The notes: generated by a model not told the origin, from the sequence alone. A DNA stretch of 24,318 bases from Perkinsus chesapeaki (GCA_013115145.1 JAAPAO010000546.1:1-24318); one strand, 5' to 3'. Counted from the first letter of the stretch, positions 1 through 12,038 are shown. Numbers and translations are program-made.

Positions 1-3000
1 AATGTCGATGATCCTTCAGCCGTCCGTGTACGGTCGAGTGCAGGTCAAGAACTTGCACTACAGGTGGGGCAACAATGCTTTCACTATGACCCGCGAGATT
101 ACTCCTCTCCGTCAGATCCCCTTCGAGAATGCGTCCCGTCTCCCTGCCATTTTCGAGTGTCTGGATGGCTATAAGAGCCGTTCAGAGATATCTTCGTATG
201 GCATATCAGTGACCACCATGGAAGACGTTTTCCTCAATGTAAGTCAACTTTTTTGTGCCTTTAACAGACTCTCTCCGTTCAGGTAGCACGGCGCTCTCAT
301 GGCGATGATGAGAGCTTGTCTCGGCTCAAGAGCCGAACTTACACCAGCGATGAGAGAGAGGGTATGTACGACTTGTCGTTGAAGCCAAGTCCTTGGCAGC
401 AGTTTGTCGGTCTGTTGGTGCGACGTGCCACCTATGCCTGGCGAAACTGGTCCGGCACCATAGCTGCCCTGCTCATACCTACTCTTGTCATCCTCGTCCT
501 CATGGGTCTGCAGTATCTCGGTGTGACCGTATTTGATGCTCGAAGGCTGATGTTAGGGTGGGGTAAGGACACTCCGTATGAGTTGTATCCCTCCTATCAC
601 GTCATTGGTCGTTGGGACATTAGCCAGCCGGAGGTGGTGAAGGTGGAGAACGGCTGGGAGACACTATCGGACATAAGCGCGGCTCTTCCGCTGACGGAGA
701 AGGAAAGCAGCATCTGTTCAGAGTGGGAGCCTTATCTCATGCTGCCGTCTCAAGAGGTCAGTCAGAACCTCAATTTGTGTGCGGCGATTCTGAGGTTCTC
801 GGCATCCCTTATGTACGAGAGCACAGCATGGTTTGAGGTGACGGCCTCTGGTATCACTTCCCGGTCTGTCTTTGCCGACATGACCGCCCTCCATATGACA
901 CCGTTTGCCCTTGTTGGCAATGAGTTTATATCAGTTGTGAACTACCCCTTCCCACACACTGCCTATCAGGACAGCAAGTCCCTTGGAAATCTGGTATTGA
1001 CTCTAGCTGTTGGAGGCTACTACGCTATCGCCCTCACAGTAGTTGCTGGTAGTCTCCTCTCCTACGTGATGATGGAGAAGACCAGGGGGATTAAGGAGCA
1101 GCTTTTCGTGAGCGGCTGCGGGCCGTTGACCTACTGGGTGTCCTGCTGGTTCTTCGATTTCCTCCTCACCTTCATTGCAGTCTGCCCGACTTGGATACCT
1201 CTGGCGATCTTCGACATCGAGGCTTATCTGGACCCCGATAACATGGGTGTCATTTGGGTGCTTCTGATAGGCTTCTGTTTTGCCATGCCTTGCTTTAACT
1301 ATTTGGTGTCCATTCTAGCTCGGACCAACACCATTGCAACCTACATCCAAGTAGGCTCTGGTGTCGGAGCTGGTCTCATCGGTTCCTTCGTCGTCTCTAT
1401 CCTCTATCTGGGTGTTGTTGCCCCGGATATCGGTTTGGCTTTAATGTGGATTCTGCGAGTGGTTCCGGCCTTCCCAGTCGCCCAAGGACTGACGAGCATC
1501 TTCTACACCTATTTAGGCTTCTTGAACAGCCCCTCTGGTGAAGGTGTGCAGACGCATCCTTTTGACGCCCAGATTCTGAATACGTGCAGCGAGGTGCGAT
1601 TGAAGGGGATGGACAACAAGACGTATGATACCTGCCTGGGAGTGGCTGGTGATGATGTCATCGTGCTGTTCCTCTGTGGGGTGGTGTACTTTGGTCTTAC
1701 TATATTCATCGACTTTAGAATGAACGACAATAGGTGGAATACTAACCGTGATTTACCGGTACCACCTGAGAAGCGTGGTGTAGAGGATGAGAGGGTTATT
1801 GAAGAAAAGGAGAGAGTATCTAAGCTTGATGCTTCAACACAAATGATTTATTTTAAAGATCTTAAAAAAGTATATTATGAAGGGAAAAAGAATGAAGTGA
1901 TAATTATAATGGAAAACTATTATTAATATTAATTTTAGGTATGGGCAGTAAGAGGTATTAATTATGCATTAGCTGACGGTGGTGTATTTGGTCTACTTGG
2001 TGTTAATGGTGCTGGTAAAACAACTACCTTTAGGATGTTATGTGGTTTAATTAACCCTTCTGCCGGCAATATATCTCTTATTGGCAGACCTCTCCTCGGG
2101 AATGTCTATGAAGTAGGGAACTTCTCCATTGTGTTTCAGCAAGAAACGATCGGTCTGTTAGGTTCGGAAAAACATAGGGTACTGCCCACAGAACAGCCCC
2201 TTGCTGGAAGGCCTCACCACAGAGGAGCATCTAATATTGTAAATTTCCTCTGTAACTTGGTTTTTCAGAGGAGCCCTGCTCTAGGTACGCCCGAATCCGT
2301 GGGGTATCTTCGTCTGTGATCAAGGAGCACACTGCTGACCTCTTGCGTATCTTGCAGCTCGAGTAAGCCCTCGTGGTGGCTTGCTGTGGTATGTGCATTC
2401 GTCGTCTCAGGCGATATCGTCAAAAAATGGCGACTAGACTTTCCGGTGGTAACCAGCGAAAGCTCTGTGTAGGAATCGCCCTAGTCGGGCATCCCTCCTT
2501 GGTGTTCTTGGATGAGCCCACTACGGGTGTTGACCCTGATGCTCGGAGGTAGGGTTAATCTGAACAGCAGGCAGTTTGAACACAGTTGTTGTTTCAGACG
2601 CATTTGGGACGTGATACATAAGATAGCGCACGGGCGGTCGAAGTCGTCTGCCGTCGTTCTCACCACTCACAGCATGGAGGAAGCCGACGCCCTCTGCGAG
2701 ACGATGGTCATTCAGGTCAGTTCGCGCTCTCCACGGTTTCCTGCGATTTGTTTTTGCAGGTCGACGGACAGTTCCGGTGCATAGGGTCCTCGCAAGAGAT
2801 CAAGTCCGACTACGGCCAAGGATTCAAGCTCTGGATATCATTCACCGACAAGCCTCTCGATTCGACCACTGAACTCCTCCAGAATTTCTTAGCTCTCGAG
2901 GAGGCCATCAGAAGTGACCCGAGCATGAAGTTGTCGTTCAGTGATGAGAGGCTGGAAGTTTCCCTTGCCGGAATAGGTGAGTGGCTAGATGTGCTTCCTT

Positions 3001-3574
3001 GGTGGACTTCTCGCTCTCCGAGCGGACTCATTCTTCGTATTCCTGAAATGCTCCTCTCTTCTCCGACGAGGCCAATAGGTGCGTTTGCTCGGAGAAAGCG
3101 TTAGCGAATCGGTGAGCGTGGCTCTAGTGACAGCTATCACTTCCGCTTGCAATCTGAGTGGGCTTCTGATTCGGTTTTCGGGAGGCTGCTCGTTTGGGCT
3201 CGCCATATTAACGAGTGCCTTCAGGTATCACAGAGCCCCGTGTCGTTCATAGCATCATCAACACCGGTACACTGGACGAAGCTGCCCAATGCCGCTATTA
3301 CACTGCTTCGGCGCTGGCCACATCGGTGACTGGCGGGATGCTCCACACCCGGGCCCTCGAGTGGTTGAAGAAGACGATTTCAGAGGAATGCCGAAGCCTT
3401 GGGGAAGTCGGCGAATTCAGTCTGCCTCGGAGCATCAACCTCGGAGACGTTTTCTCCAAGCTGTCTAATCCCACGGTGAAGGAAGATCTGTCCTTTACCG
3501 ATTTTCAACTCTCGCAGACGACCCTTGAGCAGATTTTCAACAGGTTCGCTCAAGGCGAGTCATCTATACTATAA
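1..3574 (+). CDS. ABCA-type ABC transporter, C-terminal half (5' partial)
   Basis: This is the end of NBD1, then TMD2 and NBD2, of a full-size ABCA transporter, a family that moves lipids or other amphipaths across membranes; the substrate here is unknown. My exon model is 1-63, 116-238, 283-1896, 1939-2112, 2162-2238, 2285-2362, 2411-2548, 2598-2715, 2760-2976 and 3225-3574. It sums to 984 codons in one frame and ends in TAA. The ABCA motif TTMEDVFLN closes the NBD1 region. TM7 follows near base 450, then an extracellular loop and a hydrophobic cluster at about 990-1700. NBD2 shows Walker [11 protein letters not shown]-loop GYCPQ, signature LSGGNQRK, Walker B LVFLDEP and H-loop TTHSMEEAD, so it looks catalytically intact. 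Introns are 42-52 bases, except the last at 248 (2977-3224). Exon lengths match the next gene almost exactly. The 5' half lies outside the window. Confidence 0.93.
1734..2091 (+). repeat. Near-identical tract shared with 9221-9578 (gene-conversion candidate)
   Basis: These 358 bases match 9221-9578 with two differences that I can see (1950 A/G and 2034 G/A). The tract covers the end of the TMD2 exon, a whole 42-base intron and the Walker A exon through [15 protein letters not shown]. Identity stops abruptly at both edges, and the flanking homologous exons are clearly diverged. It is also much richer in AT, with TTA, GGT, AAT and ATT codons, than the exons on either side. Intron identity argues against selection on protein alone. 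Confidence 0.9.
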
Positions 3575-4569
3575 TAACCTTTGCATCTCTACAAGTTAAG
3601 TTAGCAGTATCTCCGGCTATCACTAAAGTGTTGTCATCGTGCCACTGTTTTTAACAACGTCGCCATTGGTGCTGCTGTAAGTTGCTTTTTTATTGTTTTT
3701 CGTCCATTGTTGTAACGATATAATCTAACGATTTCATAAGTGCCATCATCTGAGATTATCCTATTGTGTTGGGTTTGAAGTTGATGCTCGGCTGTGAGTG
3801 GTGTGGAGGCCGGCACTGCACTGTAGTAGTTGTTATCTGGTGCCACTAGGAGTGAGCTTTGGTCACTGGCTCGAACCACGCTAAGGAAATCGATTCCACG
3901 ATGGAATCAAGCTTGGTACTCGGCAGTAAGTTGCTGCCAAATGCCAGTGGTGCGACGCCAGTGGTGTCTCTTCTGGGGATAGGTCACGGCGATAACCGCG
4001 CGCCCGAAGAGGGTATGGTGCCCGTCTCGTTGTATTCGATGGACTCGGCGTCCCAAGCATATACCTACAGATAGGGGTTCGAGCTGATTCTGGCGACTAC
4101 GTAGCTTCGTTAGTGGAATGCTGCTTGATCATCCGGCGTCCTGGCGGAGCGGATTTTGTTAGATAGCTAAGCTTTGTCTCTGCGCCCCAGGCGTAGTTCG
4201 CATTTAGGGAGGTGCTTACTCGAGCTGGCTCCATCTAACCTTGTTGGGCGGCGTCACAGTGTCCGATACTTGTTCGGCTCTGTGCTGGGTGAAGATCGGC
4301 CGTGAAGGCTCGGCGGGCCTTCCGTATTTACTACCTACTTGTGGGTGATAACTTCGGCTGTCCACATTCTTCTGCCGTCTGTATCCGGTCGATGCCTCCT
4401 TCGTCATGGGTTGTCTGAATTTATAAATCGAAGAAATACGAATTATCCTATTTTGCTGCATCGGGCTGTACTATATGTTCTGCTGTATCACTTGAGCGCA
4501 CCGATGTTAGTGGTCTCTGAGGTTCCTTATTATGGATGGTCGTGCTCAGCTTTTACAGAGTACGTTTCA
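3575..4569. other. Intergenic region between the two ABCA genes
   Basis: About 1 kb between the stop of the first ABCA gene and the start of the second. I see no convincing gene. Open stretches exist on both strands (for example 3859-4074 plus and 3634-3879 minus) but show no recognisable motif or splice-consistent extension. It holds a perfect inverted repeat at 3892-3908 and an imperfect one-base-centre palindrome at about 3925-3941. A pyrimidine-rich stretch ends in AG at 4557-4558, 11 bases before the ATG. That AG could be a trans-splice acceptor or the end of a leader intron. Confidence 0.5.
3892..3908. repeat. Inverted repeat GATTCCA-CGA-TGGAATC
   Basis: A 7-base perfect stem with a 3-base loop, in the ABCA intergenic region. 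An imperfect one-base-centre palindrome (GGCAGTAA-G-TTGCTGCC) follows about 17 bases later. Confidence 0.75.
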
Positions 4570-7500
4570 ATGGGTAGCGAAGATGCTGCTGCTTCGACGG
4601 TGGCGGCCACCAGACGCAAGCATCATAGTTTAATGTACACTCAGGTAGGAGTATGCCTCTGTTGGCCGCCGCATCTAACGCGTGTTAGGTTCGAGCTTTG
4701 TGTAAAAAAAACTTCATACTATCACGAAGGTCTAAGCTCACAGTGTGTTGTGAGATTCTTCTACCACTAATAGTAGCATTGGCTGCCTTCCTGATACCAC
4801 CCTTCGCCAATACTCAAGATAACCAGCTGCAAACGATCGTAAGTCTTGCCCGCTCTCCTTGCCATGTGTACCATTGCCTCTGTTGCTCAGCCCGCAGCCT
4901 CCTATCCTGTCACCGACGCTCACGGTGCATTCCTTAGGAGGCCCGGCTCTTTCTCATATGCTGCCGAGTTGAGGCGCTTTTATGACAGGTCTGGGCTGTC
5001 CCCTGTTATATCGTACTCCGACTTTTTCCGCCAGTCCAACCTTGCCGCTGTGCTCACGAGATGCTTCTGCAGTACTCTAGCCATCGGGCCATCAGGCTCC
5101 GATAGGGCTAAACAGTTCGCAGCCTACCTAACTGGTAGACTAGGCCGACTTACTGCTGGGGTGTCAGTGCCGGCCTGTGGAAGAAGTCCTATCCTTGATG
5201 TCGTTACGAACATAGTCAACCCTGCGGCTTACGTCACATCCTCCTCCTACGGTTCTGTTAACCAGCCTGAGTTGTGCGCTTTTATAAACCTCGATGAGGC
5301 CGACACGGTAACAGTGATGACGAACGCTACAGCGGGTCGTAATAGTCTCAGCGTCGACCTGAGCAGCTACACAAGTTTCTGGTATGCTGAGAATGGTGAT
5401 GTGCAGCACGGTGATCCCAACGACAACGGTTTAACCTTCTATACCGCCCTCAACTTCCCACCGCTTATGTCCCTCTGGCAGGAATATCGTACTGGAACGG
5501 AGCTGCCAATTGCTGCACTCTACCCTATGCCTTATACCGGCTATGAGCAGAGGAATTCTGGTAGCACACTGAAGCTCCTTGGTGGCACTATAGGCGCCCT
5601 CTTATTCACGTTCATGGCCTTCTCTGTCACAAGAAAGCTCATATCAGAACGCCGCGGCCGGCTCCGTGAAGGTAGTGAACTTGTGGTCCTTGTCCACTTG
5701 CCCATTTATTGTTTCGTAGGTATGCGTATTATGGGTCTTCATGACCTTCCCTATAACTTATCATGGTACTTATGGTACTTAGCCTTCTACCTCCTATTCG
5801 CCATCGTAGTGGCGTTACTATCATTAGCCATTCTTCAGCCTTTGAGCTCCCTTTGGCTTTTACTACTCACCTTTTTATACTTCTACGCTTCAATGGCGTT
5901 CGTCTTTTCTCTTTCCACTCTGTTCGAGTACCCCAATTCTGGTTCGGCCCTATCTGCTGTGATCTACTACATCCTCGCATTCGTCCTCATCGCCCTCAAT
6001 AGGGAGGCCGAGAAGTGGGCAGTTTGCCTGCTGCCACAGTGTGCCTTCACCCTCGTTGTGCAGAACCTTGGCCAGCAGGTTTTTCTCGGTTTATCGACCC
6101 CATCGGCAACGCTGCGCTACAGCAACTTCAGTCTGATTCAAGGCTTGATAATGCTGGTGGTTGATATCGTACTGTGGACGATGGTTTATCTCTATTTGGA
6201 CCAAGTGGTGCCTCATGAATATCGTGCAAATAGAAAGCTGCATTTTCTATTCACTCGATCCTTCTGGCGGGAAATGGGAGGGACACAAGTTGATAAACGG
6301 CCGAACGAAGAGGAGCAGGCCTTGACGGCTGGACGATCCGAGGAGGAAGAGAGCGCGCATACTGAACAATTTGGTATTCAGGAAGTCACCGGCGAACGCC
6401 AGAAGGAGCTCCAGCGGGAGCAGGAGACCGTCGACATTCATGGGCTCAAAGTAGCCTTGTGATCTCGAGCTTTTTGGTGATGCGGTTTCCAGGTGCACTT
6501 CAAAAACGTGCGCGCCGTTGATGGTTTAGATTTGACCATGTACAGAGATGAGCTATTCGTATTATTAGGACATAATGGTGCTGGTAAATCTACAACTATT
6601 AATGTACTCAGTGGAATGATAAAACCAACTAGTGGGGTAAGACACAACAGCTGCACTCAATCCCATGGCAACTCCCTTTTCAGAAAGTGTTTGTATTCGG
6701 AAATGAGGTCCCCACTGAGATGCCGGTAATCAGAAGGAGTATGGGAATCTGCCCGCAGCATGACGTCCTTTGGGATGACTTGACTGTTTCGGAGCACTTT
6801 GACATATTCGCGAGTCTTCGAGGATTGAAAAGAGACGCCAAAGCTCTGGAGTTCGCCACAGAGATTGAACTCGGGCATAAGTTTGAATCTCGTGTTAAGA
6901 CTCTATCAGGTATTAATTATAATATATTAAATGTTGAGTGTTTTATTATTAGGTGGAATGAAAAGGAAATTATCAGTTGGTTTGGCATTCGTTGGTGATT
7001 CTAAATTGGTTATATTAGATGAACCAAGTAGCGGTATGGATCCGAGTGCTCGTCGACGAATGTGGGATTTTTTGAGATCAAAACGTGAAGGAAGAATCCT
7101 TTGCATTACAACACATTATATGGATGAAGCTGATGTTTTAGCAGATAGAGTTGGTATAATGGAAAATGGTAAACTTATGGCATATGGAACAACAAACTTC
7201 CTAAAACATCAATTTGGTGAGATAATGATTTATTGATCAATTAATATATTTTATTAAACAGGTTCTGGTTACACACTCAGCATCGCTAAAAGAGATTCCA
7301 CTGTTCCCGATGAACCACTTGTTGATGTTATCAGGAATAATGTCGATGATCCTTCAGCCGTCCGTGTACGGTCGAGTGCAGGTCAAGAACTTGCACTACA
7401 GGTGGGGCAACGCATCTTCTTCTCGCCTCTCGGAACTTGCTGCTCAGCTTCCCTACGACTGCGTCTCGAAGTTCCCAAGAATATTCGATTGCCTTGACGA

Positions 7501-10500
7501 GCGCAAAGCATCGAATGAGATAACTGCCTATGGCATAGCAGTGACCAGCATGGAAGATGTCTTCCTGAATGTGAGCTCAGCAGGGGCGTCTGTCAAGTAG
7601 CCTGGAATCCGAATACAGGGGAAGCATCCCGACGTGTAGCTATAGTCTTCTTCCACTGCGTATATAGAGTATCATGGCCTAGTTTCGTGGCGCTGGAGTG
7701 GTATGAGATATAAGTTGTTTCCGGTTTGATTGGATCCTTCTATCATCGTTTTAACTTCAGGTGGCTCATAGAGTTACTGGTGGAGCCGAGCCTGACCTCG
7801 GTGCCCGTGCAGCCATCGAGTCCATGGATGAAGCCGCCACCTACGATATCGACCTCAAGCCGACCTTCTCACAACAGTTACACGGTCTTATGAAGAGAAG
7901 GCTTATCTATGCAATTCGGAACTGGGTGGGGACTCTGACGACACTTCTGATACCGATGATTGTCCTCCTGGTCCTCATGGGCTTTCAGACAGCTGCAGTG
8001 AACATTTCCGATGCGGTGCCCATTACTCTCAACGCCTTGTCTAACCCTTACTCAGCGGGGCCCAGCTCCCACATAATAGGTCAATGGAACATGGCAAGCC
8101 CCTTGTCTGTTAGGGTCACCAAAGGAGGTCGGGTGTTGCCCAGTATTGACGCCTCAGCGCCGTTGACTCAGACGGAGGCTGCTGCGTGTGGTGATTGGGA
8201 CCCAGTCACTATGCTACCTTTCCGATCGGACGTTAGGCCAAATGCGACCATCTCCAACGCCTTCTGCGCGGCGATTCTCAGATTTTCGGCGTCCCTTCTC
8301 GATGAGAAGACGGCATGGTTCGACGTCACAGCGCTCGATATCACTTCTAGGGTCCTCTTTGCCGACATGACCGCCCTCCACACGGTGCCACTTGCCCTTC
8401 TTGGTGATCAAAGCCTATCAGTGGTGAACCACCCTTTCCCACATACTGCTTATCAGAAGTCATCATCCCTGGTTAACTTCGCCATCTCATTTGCTGTCGG
8501 TGGCTACTACGCCATCGCTCTCGCTGTTGTTGCATCTACCCTTCTGTCTTACATTATGATGGAGAAGACAACGCGCATTAAAGAGCAGCTGTACGTCAGT
8601 GGATGCGGCATTCTGCCTTACTGGATAGCGTGCTGGTTATTTGACTTCTTCATTATACTCGTTGCCGTCTGCCTTACATTCGTTCCACTTCAAGTATACA
8701 ACATTCAGACCTATCTTGAGAATCCGAGACAACAGGCCACTTGGGCGTTGCTCATCGGCTTCTGTTTCGCCGTCCCCCCATTTAACTACTTGATAAGTCT
8801 GTTTGCCCGTACAAATACCATCGCCAATTACGTACGGATCGGTTCGTCTATTCTTGGAGGCCTCATCGGTTCGTTCGCCGTATCCATTCTGTACTACGCT
8901 GTGGTGTCCCCTGTGGCGGGACTGGTCCTGATGTGGATACTAAGAGTCTTCCCAACCTACTCGGTGGCCCAGGGATTGACCAGTATCTTCTTCACAAACA
9001 TAGGCTTCTTTTCAACTCCGGCGGGAGAGGATGTAACTCCAGCGCCGTTCGACTCGCAGATTCTCAGCACCTGTACTACGGTTCGTTTGTACGGGCTGAA
9101 CGAGGAGATCTACGACACATGCCTGGCAGTGGCGGGTGACGACGTGATTATGCTGTTTGTGTACGGAGTTGTTTACTTTGGTCTTACCCTCTTCATCGAT
9201 CTAAAGTTGTGCAGTAGCAAGTGGAATACTAACCGTGATTTACCGGTACCACCTGAGAAGCGTGGTGTAGAGGATGAGAGGGTTATTGAAGAAAAGGAGA
9301 GAGTATCTAAGCTTGATGCTTCAACACAAATGATTTATTTTAAAGATCTTAAAAAAGTATATTATGAAGGGAAAAAGAATGAAGTGATAATTATAATGGA
9401 AAACTATTATTAATATTAATTTTAGGTATGGGCAGTGAGAGGTATTAATTATGCATTAGCTGACGGTGGTGTATTTGGTCTACTTGGTGTTAATGGTGCT
9501 GGTAAAACAACTACCTTTAGAATGTTATGTGGTTTAATTAACCCTTCTGCCGGCAATATATCTCTTATTGGCAGACCTTTAGCCGGCAACGTATACGAGG
9601 TGATCCCCCCCTCTCCCGTCCTTGTCATGACACACTTCTGCATTCCCTCTCAGATTCGGAAATCGGTGGGATATTGCCCACAAGACAATCCTCTTTTACA
9701 GGGTTTAACCACTAAAGATCATCTTTACCTGTAACGCATCTCTGTCCTCTCCCGTTCGATTTGCCAGCGCAGGTATGCGAGAATTCGCGGAGTGCCGCCG
9801 AATGAAATTCCGCAGCACGTTGATGATCTGGTGAGAATTCTAAGGCTCGAGTAAGTGACGGTGTTATGGTTGGAGGTATCACCCTTGCAGGCGTTATGTT
9901 GACAAGGAAGCCGTGAAGTTGTCGGGAGGAAACCAGAGAAAGCTATGCGTTGGTATGGCTCTAGTTGGGCATCCTCCGGTGGTGTTCCTGGACGAGCCGA
10001 CTACTGGTGTGGATCCAGAAGCTAGAAGGTACGTTGAGCTGCAAAAACAGCTCTCCTTGGTCACCTGGTTAAGCTCTAATCTCACTAAACTTGAAGGCGC
10101 CCGTGACCTTCTGTTCGATAGTATTTTCGTTTTTACCGCCGAGTTGTTTCGGGTACTTCTATTGTTAGGCGCATTTGGGATGTTATCCATAAGATAGCTC
10201 ATGACCGATGTAAAACATCGGCAGTTATTCTCACCACTCACAGCATGGAGGAGGCCGATGCTCTATGCGAAACGATGGTGATTCAGGTGAGATTTGGTCA
10301 GTCCTCTCGGCGCACACCGCCTTCCCCAGGTCGACGGACAGTTCCGTTGTATCGGAACCTCCCAACAAATCAAGTCGGACTACGGTCGAGGTTATCATCT
10401 CTGGATGCACTTCCGCTCTCCCTCTACTCTGGAGACGAATAGGATCACCGCCGAGCTTCTTGGCTCTGACAAGGCGTCGACCATCGGAGGTTATGCGATG

Positions 10501-10929
10501 TTCGCCGACGGTGAGCTTGTTGCGAGGCTCAGTAGACTAGGTAAGCCGCTCGAGAGTATATGCTTCATCATACTATCAGGTATCACTAACTCTCGTTTGG
10601 TTGACAGCGTTCTATCGGCTGGAACTCTGGACGATAACTCGGTTCGTACCTTCAACCAGGGTGCGTTGACCTCTGCTGTAAGCTGTGCCTTGCAGCACCT
10701 CAAGGCTCTTCAATGGCTTAAACTGAACATCTCCGAGCACGCCCAATCCTTGGAAGAAATCGGCGAATTTGCCCTACCTCGCGATGTCGATTTGGGCGAT
10801 ATCTTTGGGAAGCTGACTAGTGACCAAGCTAAAGAGGAGCTGGAGATGGAAGACTTCCAGCTCTCACAGACAACACTTGAACAAATATTTAATATGTTCG
10901 CCCACGGAGGGGAACAATCTTCTCAGTGA
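4570..10929 (+). CDS. Full-length ABCA-type ABC transporter, 17 exons
   Basis: Membrane ATPase of the ABCA class; the substrate cannot be read from sequence. Exons: 4570-4644, 4689-4838, 4891-5671, 5720-6450, 6493-6636, 6684-6909, 6953-7216, 7262-7401, 7448-7570, 7761-9383, 9426-9599, 9654-9730, 9773-9850, 9891-10028, 10169-10286, 10330-10540, 10580-10929. They sum to exactly 1801 codons including TGA. The ATG at 4570 is chosen because the typical ABCA N terminus follows at once (charged RRSK, then the first TM at residues 40-66). NBD1: GHNGAGKST about 605-613, ICPQH Q-loop about 652, LSGGMKRK about 701, LVILDEP about 721, THYMDEAD about 757. NBD2: GVNGAGKTT about 1440, LSGGNQRK about 1539, VVFLDEP about 1559, H-loop about 1598. 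Both sites look intact. It lies about 1 kb downstream of the paralogue, in the same direction. Composition is mosaic, with AT-rich patches over the Walker A and signature exons. Confidence 0.95.
7339..7411 (+). repeat. 73-base block identical to window bases 1-73
   Basis: Bases 7339-7411 are identical to 1-73, covering 63 exon bases at the end of NBD1 and the first 10 bases of the following intron. After that the introns differ in sequence and length (46 versus 52). The match runs off the left edge of the window, so its true length is unknown. Confidence 0.9.
9221..9578 (+). repeat. Partner copy of the 1734-2091 tract
   Basis: Second copy of the near-identical tract, in the NBD2 region of the full-length ABCA gene at a constant offset of 7487 bases. 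The intron 9384-9425 is identical to 1897-1938. Downstream the two genes diverge from base 9579 on. Confidence 0.9.
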
Positions 10930-11079
10930 TACTTATCTTCAATTCTTCTATGGATTTATTCACCCTTCCCTACTCTGAACCACCTTCACTTCGTCACTCA
11001 CTGGTTGTGTTCTGTTAGTAGGAAATATAAAGGAGTATCACAGTGGGAAATCGTCAGCTTGCCTGCCGATGTTTCATGA

Positions 11080-12038
11080 ATGTTGCATCAGCACTCGGTC
11101 AGAGCCTTTCGAAATTTCTGCACCGTCAGCGCCTTTGACGCAGTTAGGCAAGGTGGCGCCTTCCAGCCTAATTGTACTGCATTACGTGGCGCAACATTTC
11201 CCGTATATGACAGGGAAGCGATGCTCGCCTTTGTGCCCCATCATGTAGGGTGCGAGTTCTCTGACGTGTGATGGTATGACTCGTAGGCTCTGGTGCATCG
11301 AGAAGGGGACGAGCTGCGAGTACTCACCCCTGGTAAACTGAGTATCCTATTTATGCTGAAACAACGATCGACCTCGGGGATGCTGCTAAGTGCGTTTATA
11401 GTAGCGAAACGCTCTACCTTGACGATATACCAGATACCTACGACCGGGATACTAAGTACCTGTTCCATCTAAGTGCAGGGCAGATTGGTGACATCGTAGA
11501 CCTTAAACGGCCGAGGCTAATTCTTAAAGGCGACTACAACCAACAAGAAGTATGAATCCTCTACACTTGGTAGCTCGACGTGCTCCTGTTATGCAGGCTC
11601 GCGTGCATTTTCGGTTACACGAACGATATTATCGCGAGATTACATTAGAGCGAGTACCCCTTCGAGATTGTTGAATTCGCGCATGCGTGCAAACTTTCTC
11701 AGTCTGGTAGCAAGGAGCTCATCACTGTCATGATGCCCGAGCCCCAATTCCACATGGTTCGCGTTATGTTGGAGGTAATTGAACCGATTCTAGACTCTTT
11801 CGCAAACGGCTCTCCCTCAGAGTGCCCTGCCCACTTTTTACGGATGGGACCTTTTGCTCCAGGACGGTGAGTCTGAAGCAATAAAGCGCCTAATCAATGC
11901 CTGCGCTCAGTTGCAGTAAAGCCAGATGTATTCTTGGAGAGACTCGAGACCGCCGATGATGCAAGCGAGGAACATCCGATAGAGCCAGCAGAAGATTCAA
12001 CGTACCAGTCGCATTTGAGGCAGCAGCATGAATCTTAA
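11080..12038 (+). CDS. Multi-exon hypothetical protein (5' end unresolved)
   Basis: I do not recognise this protein. Well-supported splices: intron 11245-11286 (42), 11550-11596 (47), 11654-11702 (49), 11775-11820 (46) and 11867-11916 (50), each GT-AG, the last with a strong GTGAGT donor and a TTGCAG acceptor. Joined, the C-terminal part reads from ARVHFRLHERYYREITLE through ELITVMMPEPQFHMV and SALPTFYGWDLLLQD to an acidic tail and TAA at 12036. The middle is ambiguous. A 71-base intron (11320-11390) keeps a coding-like stretch with SSETLYLDDIPDTYDRDTK, while a 146-base intron (11333-11478) skips it. Both keep frame. The first exon lies upstream of about 11107 and is not settled. No signal peptide, TM segment or known domain is visible. 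It follows the ABCA gene by about 150 bases on the same strand. Confidence 0.6.

Noticed and set aside
3634-4074. Small genes on either strand in the ABCA intergenic region
   Set aside because: Both candidate frames lack motifs, plausible splice partners and a second copy to test for selection.
4339-4569. Upstream in-frame extension of the ABCA N terminus
   Set aside because: The extra residues lack ABCA features, and a typical short cytosolic N terminus follows the ATG at 4570. A pyrimidine-rich AG lies just before that ATG.
7310-7447. Reading 7339-7447 as continuous coding sequence in the frame of the next exon
   Set aside because: Splicing out 7402-7447 (and 64-115 in the other gene) restores the ABCA pattern GQELALQ followed by LPYD or IPFE, so the continuous frames are shadows.
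11076-11166. ATG at 11076 with an intron 11125-11166 as the first exon of the hypothetical gene
   Set aside because: The splice sites look good, but the joined frame runs straight into TAA. The first exon was left open.
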